A stretch of 64,000 bases of DNA from Lineus longissimus (Eukaryota > Nemertea > Pilidiophora > Heteronemertea > Lineidae): assembly GCF_910592395.1 (NCBI RefSeq), contig NC_088308.1, positions 5,084,001 to 5,148,000 of the forward strand, written 5' to 3'. The position numbers were made by a program, and so were the translations under genes. The stretch's first letter is position 1. The number at the start of each line of letters is the position of its first letter. Positions 59,401-64,000 of this stretch are shown in pieces. Under the pieces are notes generated by a model. The model was not told the origin of the DNA. It saw only the letters and a program-made list of their open reading frames with translations, and ran no database searches.

Positions 59401-62400
59401 AACCAATGACTGAAGATAAGAGTGGCTGCTCTGAAGAGAATGATCAAGATGACAGTAAGTTAGGAGATCTAGATGATACCCTGCCACTCAGAGTGCCAGT
59501 TCCTGATAATCTAAATGATGATGATGGTATTCCGGAGTCTAGTGCAGTAGTTCTTAAGAGAAGTTGTGCAAATGGTGAGGGCAATGAGGAAGAGAGTGGT
59601 CAACCTAGAAGGAAAACTGCTAAAAAGACAAACACAGATTCAGACAGTACTAAAGTAATGAAGGATGCCTCACCCAGGGTGGAAGAACAGACTGCAGAAA
59701 TGGATACGGTGGTGTCTGAGGTGAAGACTGGTCAATCTGATTGTGCAGAGACTGCTGAAAAAAGTGGAAGGTCCAGAAGAAAGGGTAAAAATGCTGCCAG
59801 AGAAATTGTGGATGCCCCACCGGTTAAGAACGACCAAGAGAGGTCAGAGTGGAAAAGTACCCCAGCTGATTCTGCAGGTATCACGAGGAAAGGTGTAAGA
59901 TCCACAAGGAAAGGTAGAAAGACAGACAAGGAAATTGAGGATGGTTGTCTCGAGCCGGTGGATGAGAGAGCAGAAATAGGTTCACATGAACCAGAGGTGA
60001 AAAGCAGTCCAACTGATAGCCCTGAGAACAAAAGCAAAGATGCTGAATCAAGACGGAATGAAAGAAAGTGTGATGGAGAAGTAGAAGCCACCCCACTGGT
60101 ATCGGAGGAACTGGGTGAGGTGAATGTTTCTCAACAACCAGATAAGGAAAGTAAAGAGAATACAATATCTATGGAAAATGCTTCACCCACACTTGAGGAA
60201 CAGATGGAAGGAATGGCTATGCAAGTTTCAGAGGTGGCGGTGGCTGTGATGAACTGTGGTCCTTCAGCGGATGAAAGGATTGTGAGAAAGAGTGGAAGAC
60301 GTGGAAAAAAGGGAAAAAAGACTGACAATTTGAAAGATGCTGACAACGTTCCAGGTGAACAGATGGAAAGTATGGATACAGAGTCAGTTGAGCAAGCTAT
60401 TACTGTACAAACTGAAGTGACTGCTGCAGTGACGGCAACTGGGGAAACGGGCGGTAGGTCCAGAAAGAGTACTAGACAATCTGCTAAGAAACCAGTGACA
60501 AACAATAATCAAGAGGTGGGTGACCTGAAAAGTAATGCATCGGATGAGATTATTGACAAGGTGGAAGATGCTGTGAGCGGACAAGGTGAAGAAATTGAAC
60601 CCACTATTGGCCAAGAGATGGCTGTGGAAGCTGAAGTGGATTGTACCCCATTGACTGGTAAAGAGAGTGTGAAAAAGAGTGGTCGAGTAAGGAAGAAACC
60701 AAAGAAGAATCTTGAAGAACAAGCTGATGTGGTTACTTCACCACTTAAGGAATTAGACGAGCAGGAAAAAGCTTTGGCGAAAAGTTGTCCTCCTGGAGAA
60801 GAAGTAAGAAGAAGTGGTAGATCAAGAAAGAATGATGAAAAGGTGAAAGAAATTGTTGAAGAGAGATCACAAGTACGGGATGAACATGATAAAGAAGCAT
60901 GTCACCAAGAGACAGTAGATGTGGTCGCATCGGAAACGACTCCACCAAAGAGTGATGAGGATGTCCAGAGGAGTCGTAGAACAAGAAAAAATGGTGGTGA
61001 AGCCAAATATGCATTGCCTGGTGAGGCAAAAATGGAGGATCAGGACAAGACTGCTGGCGTTGATGCTGACCAGATCCAGAAGATACGAAAGAGTGGTCGA
61101 TCGAGGAAGAAAGATGGCAAACAGGAGGGTTTATCAGTGCCAGCTGACTTAGTTGAGAACCCAAAAGAAGGGAAAGATATCCAAGAGGCTGCTGAAGTTG
61201 ATCAGTCTGAAGTCATTGCAGTAGGAAGAGGTAAAAGATTGCAGAAAAACAGTGTTGAAGCCAAGGAAAAGACGAATGGCATTGAAACTCCTGAGGTTCT
61301 GGAGACCGATGTGAAGGGCCCTCTGGAGGCTGCCGAAATAGAAATCGCGAAGTCTCTCTGCCAAGTTGTTGATGATAACAATAATGAGACTTTGAAGCAT
61401 GTGGCCATGGATGTTGTGGAAACGGTTGAAAAAGCTGTGCAGGAGGACATACATTGTGTTGATAGTAAACGAAAAGGACGAAAAAACATCAGACGGCAAG
61501 ATCTTAAGGAGCAGAGTCAACTGGCAAGTGCAGCAGATGACTTGTCACTGGGTGTTGAGAAAATGGTGGCTGTAACTGCACAGAGCACAGTTAGTAACAG
61601 TGGCTTTTGCAATGACATCCAGACAATAAAAAAGAGTAGCCGGTCAAGGAAGAAAGGTGGAAAGGCAGCCAGAGAACCACCTAGATCTGAGCTTCCCATC
61701 ATTGATGAAACAGAAAGGACAATGTCTGCTGGAGATGCAGAGGAAGATGGCAGAACAGGTGTTGCATCAGATGCTTCTGAAGTTGGACTTCGTGAAGTCG
61801 TGCCTGGTAAACAGGATTTCCCTCAAGACCAAGTACCATCATTAGTTGAAAATCTCACATCGGATTTGAACAAACGTGAAAGTGTTGCTTTAGAAGCTGA
61901 ATGTCAAATACAAAATGTCCAGGGTGGTACAATAGAGGACCAATGTCAGCCAGCAGAGGTCAAGTCATCAGGTATTCAAAGCAAGTCTGAAGTATTGCAC
62001 TTGCAGGGGCCACCAGTTGTTCAAAGCTCAAATCTGGTCACCAAGGTTTCATCAGCAGGAGTTGCAACTTATTTCCCAACAATAGTGAACATATCATCAT
62101 GTGATCTCCAAACTCCCTTGTCTGATGTTCACAGTGTTACTGAAGGTGTTACTGAAGTTAAACTGCCTGACGTTCCAAGTGAAGAGGCAGTAAAGCTTCG
62201 GCATGAAGGGCCAGTTGCCTCACCATTTATGATGGCACGGAAACAACACATCAAGACGCAGCCAATCACACCTCTAGTTCAAGTACCAATTCTGACTATA
62301 AAGAACGAACCTATCACCCCAGTCATCCCTATCGGAATTAACGTCATGGGTACTGTTCAAAATGTCAAGAAAGAACCTATTACTCCAAGTTTTCCTGCCC

Positions 62401-64000
62401 AGCAACAAAGTGTTTTCAGTGCAGGAGAAAATCTCAAGAAGGAAGCCATACTCCCAAATGTTGCTGCCCAGCAGCTGAGACAAGAACTATTTTCTTCTGA
62501 TCATGTTTGTGACAAAGAGGTGGAAGGATTGAATGATGTCGGACTTGCATTGCATGGCAACGGGAAGAGGCGATTGATGTCTGAAGATGACATGTCACCT
62601 GCTGAGTCTTTGAAAGAGTATCAAAGTGGCTTCTGGGACGTTGTCGATGGTAACAGTGAACGAGTCGAAAGCTCGACTTTGGATGTGACTGTTGATGAGT
62701 TGGATTTGAATGGGAATAATGTTACTGATCTTAAAGATGCAGTGGAAGTAGAAGCTGATGTCCATGCTGAAGTTGATGGGACTACTGCTACGGTTGTGCC
62801 TCCTAGTGATGGGTTGGACAGTTCGAAGAGTTGTGATAGGTTAAGGAAAGTCATTGGGTCGATGGCGACAACAGATCGTGACGCCGTTGATGAGATCATG
62901 GAGGAAGACCTTCCAGTTCAAGCTGGTGGGAGGAAACGTGGTGGCAATCGTGGCAAGGCGACAAAAAGAAAACCTAATGAAGAGGAAGTGAAGGAGGTCC
63001 GGAAGTCCAAGCGTAATAAGAAGTTTGAAGAGGAGGATGCAGAGCCTGGTGGAAGTGGCTCAATTGAGGCAAAGCCAACAAGATGTTACAAGATTGGTCC
63101 CAGTCGGAAGGAGGATATGTACGTTGGAGCCCATGTTTCAATATCTGGTAAGTGTCTGTAAGTTTTGTCTAGCTTCACTACTTAAGTCTTGATGGTTATG
63201 GTTGATGATTCTGAGTTCAAACCTCAGAGACAGGGTCATTTCAGCCTTAACTCCCTGCCACCTGAACCTTGTCACAGAAGTCAATGAGACCAAATTTATA
63301 ATCATTGTATACATCCAATTTTGGCACTTTTGTTTTCTCAGATCAGGTATCCAATTCCAAGTTGTAAATTACCAATCAATTAATTTTCAGGTGGTCTCCA
63401 CAAAGCAGTTGCAAATGCTGTTGAAGTTGGTGCTCGGTCGTTTGGGTTATTTCTACGAAGTCAAAGGCAGTGGTCCGTGAAACCAATCCTGGATGAAACC
63501 GCACAGAAATTCAGGAAGGCTTGCAAGGTATTACTGCACGTTTCCCCTTGGCTTTGAATACCCTTGAAATGCATCAGATTGGTTGTGAGGGCTTTTCCTT
63601 GTAATGCAAGGTCATTGAGCTAACGGAAATGAGAATGCTTCAACAAACAGTGTCCCTGATGTTGTGACACCAGGTCATTGAGCTCGCCATAGAATATTCT
63701 CATTAAAGAGCCAAATGATCTTTGATTGGCGACTTTCTATTCAGATATAGGATTATTCAACGGATTCTGTTCCAGGACCATCATTTCCCGCCTCATTTGA
63801 TCCTTCCTCATGGCTCCTACCTCATGAACCTCGGATCACCCAAACCAGATCTCCTGCAGAAGAGTCGAGATCTCCTGGTTGAAGAACTCTCAAGGTGTGA
63901 ACAGTTGGGACTGGAGCTCTTCAACTTTCACCCAGGTAAAAGCTCAAGTTTTAAAGTGAACACATACCATACTCATGAGGCTATTCTGTCAAGCACCAAA
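56488..64000 (+). CDS. APN1: Endonuclease IV (APN1/Nfo) with giant repetitive N terminus (partial)
   Basis: The conserved domain belongs to the zinc-dependent AP endonuclease IV family, which cuts DNA at abasic sites and trims blocked 3' ends in base excision repair. Exons: 56488-56524 ([12 protein letters not shown]), 56806-63147, 63391-63527 and 63776-63935; phases 1, 1, 0, then 1 into a GTAAAA donor. Later exons are off the right edge. The catalytic domain starts near residue 2117: [11 protein letters not shown], then [12 protein letters not shown], then [20 protein letters not shown], then [14 protein letters not shown]. The His of LPHGSY and of NFHPG match zinc ligands His69 and His109 of E. 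coli Nfo. The preceding 2,100 residues are Lys/Glu/Ser/Val-rich and apparently disordered, with over 20 copies of a basic motif like [10 protein letters not shown] and tandem KxEPITP motifs near 1845-1895. Typical Nfo proteins are 280-400 residues, so the extension is exceptional. One open exon reads straight from the repeats into the nuclease domain, so it is not two genes. Confidence 0.93.

Noticed and set aside
63185-63245. tRNA-like sequence with GAGTTCAAACCTC in the APN1 intron
   Set aside because: Arms do not pair into a cloverleaf; perhaps a SINE scrap.

Overview
This window is eukaryotic nuclear DNA, most likely from a marine bilaterian invertebrate (a lophotrochozoan, ambulacrarian or cephalochordate; the sequence alone does not settle which). 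Genes are split into many short exons with GT-AG introns and consistent phases. Intergenic DNA is AT-rich and full of small inverted-repeat elements, tRNA-derived SINE remnants, minisatellites and GTC/GTA-rich dispersed repeats. No operons, Shine-Dalgarno sites or CRISPR arrays are present.

Layout, left to right. 1-9.4 kb: the first coding exons of an Lgl/LLGL (lethal giant larvae) homologue on the minus strand, running off the left edge, plus its probable upstream region. 9.4-10.4 kb: two identical, divergently oriented tRNA-Asn(GTT) genes. 11.9-13.7 kb: a four-exon Ly6/uPAR-domain, probably GPI-anchored protein. 16.5-19.2 kb: a three-exon gene for a signal peptide, an AroQ-type chorismate-mutase-like ectodomain, one transmembrane helix and a short cytoplasmic tail. 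This is the most surprising gene here, because animals lack the shikimate pathway. 20.5-24.3 kb: a complete nine-exon GET4 (TRC35) gene. 27.3-29.0 kb: a three-exon coiled-coil gene of unknown function on the minus strand. 32.3-53.3 kb: a long-chain acyl-CoA synthetase (ACSL) gene with two alternative first coding exons, each followed by the same 18 downstream exons. Its 9.1-kb intron holds a macrosatellite with a repeat unit of about 1.07 kb. 56.5 kb to the right edge: an endonuclease IV (APN1/Nfo)-type DNA repair gene. A single 6.3-kb exon gives it an N-terminal extension of about 2,100 residues, with more than 20 copies of a basic motif related to [10 protein letters not shown].

The genes do not form an obvious pathway; they are neighbouring housekeeping and lineage-specific genes. 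The points most worth following up are the membrane-anchored chorismate-mutase-like protein, the giant repetitive extension on the AP endonuclease with its tandem phospho-dependent SUMO-like motifs, the ACSL intron macrosatellite and alternative first exons, and several foldback elements inside introns.

All exon borders were worked out by hand from splice consensus, reading-frame phase and similarity to recalled families. No search or transcript data were available.
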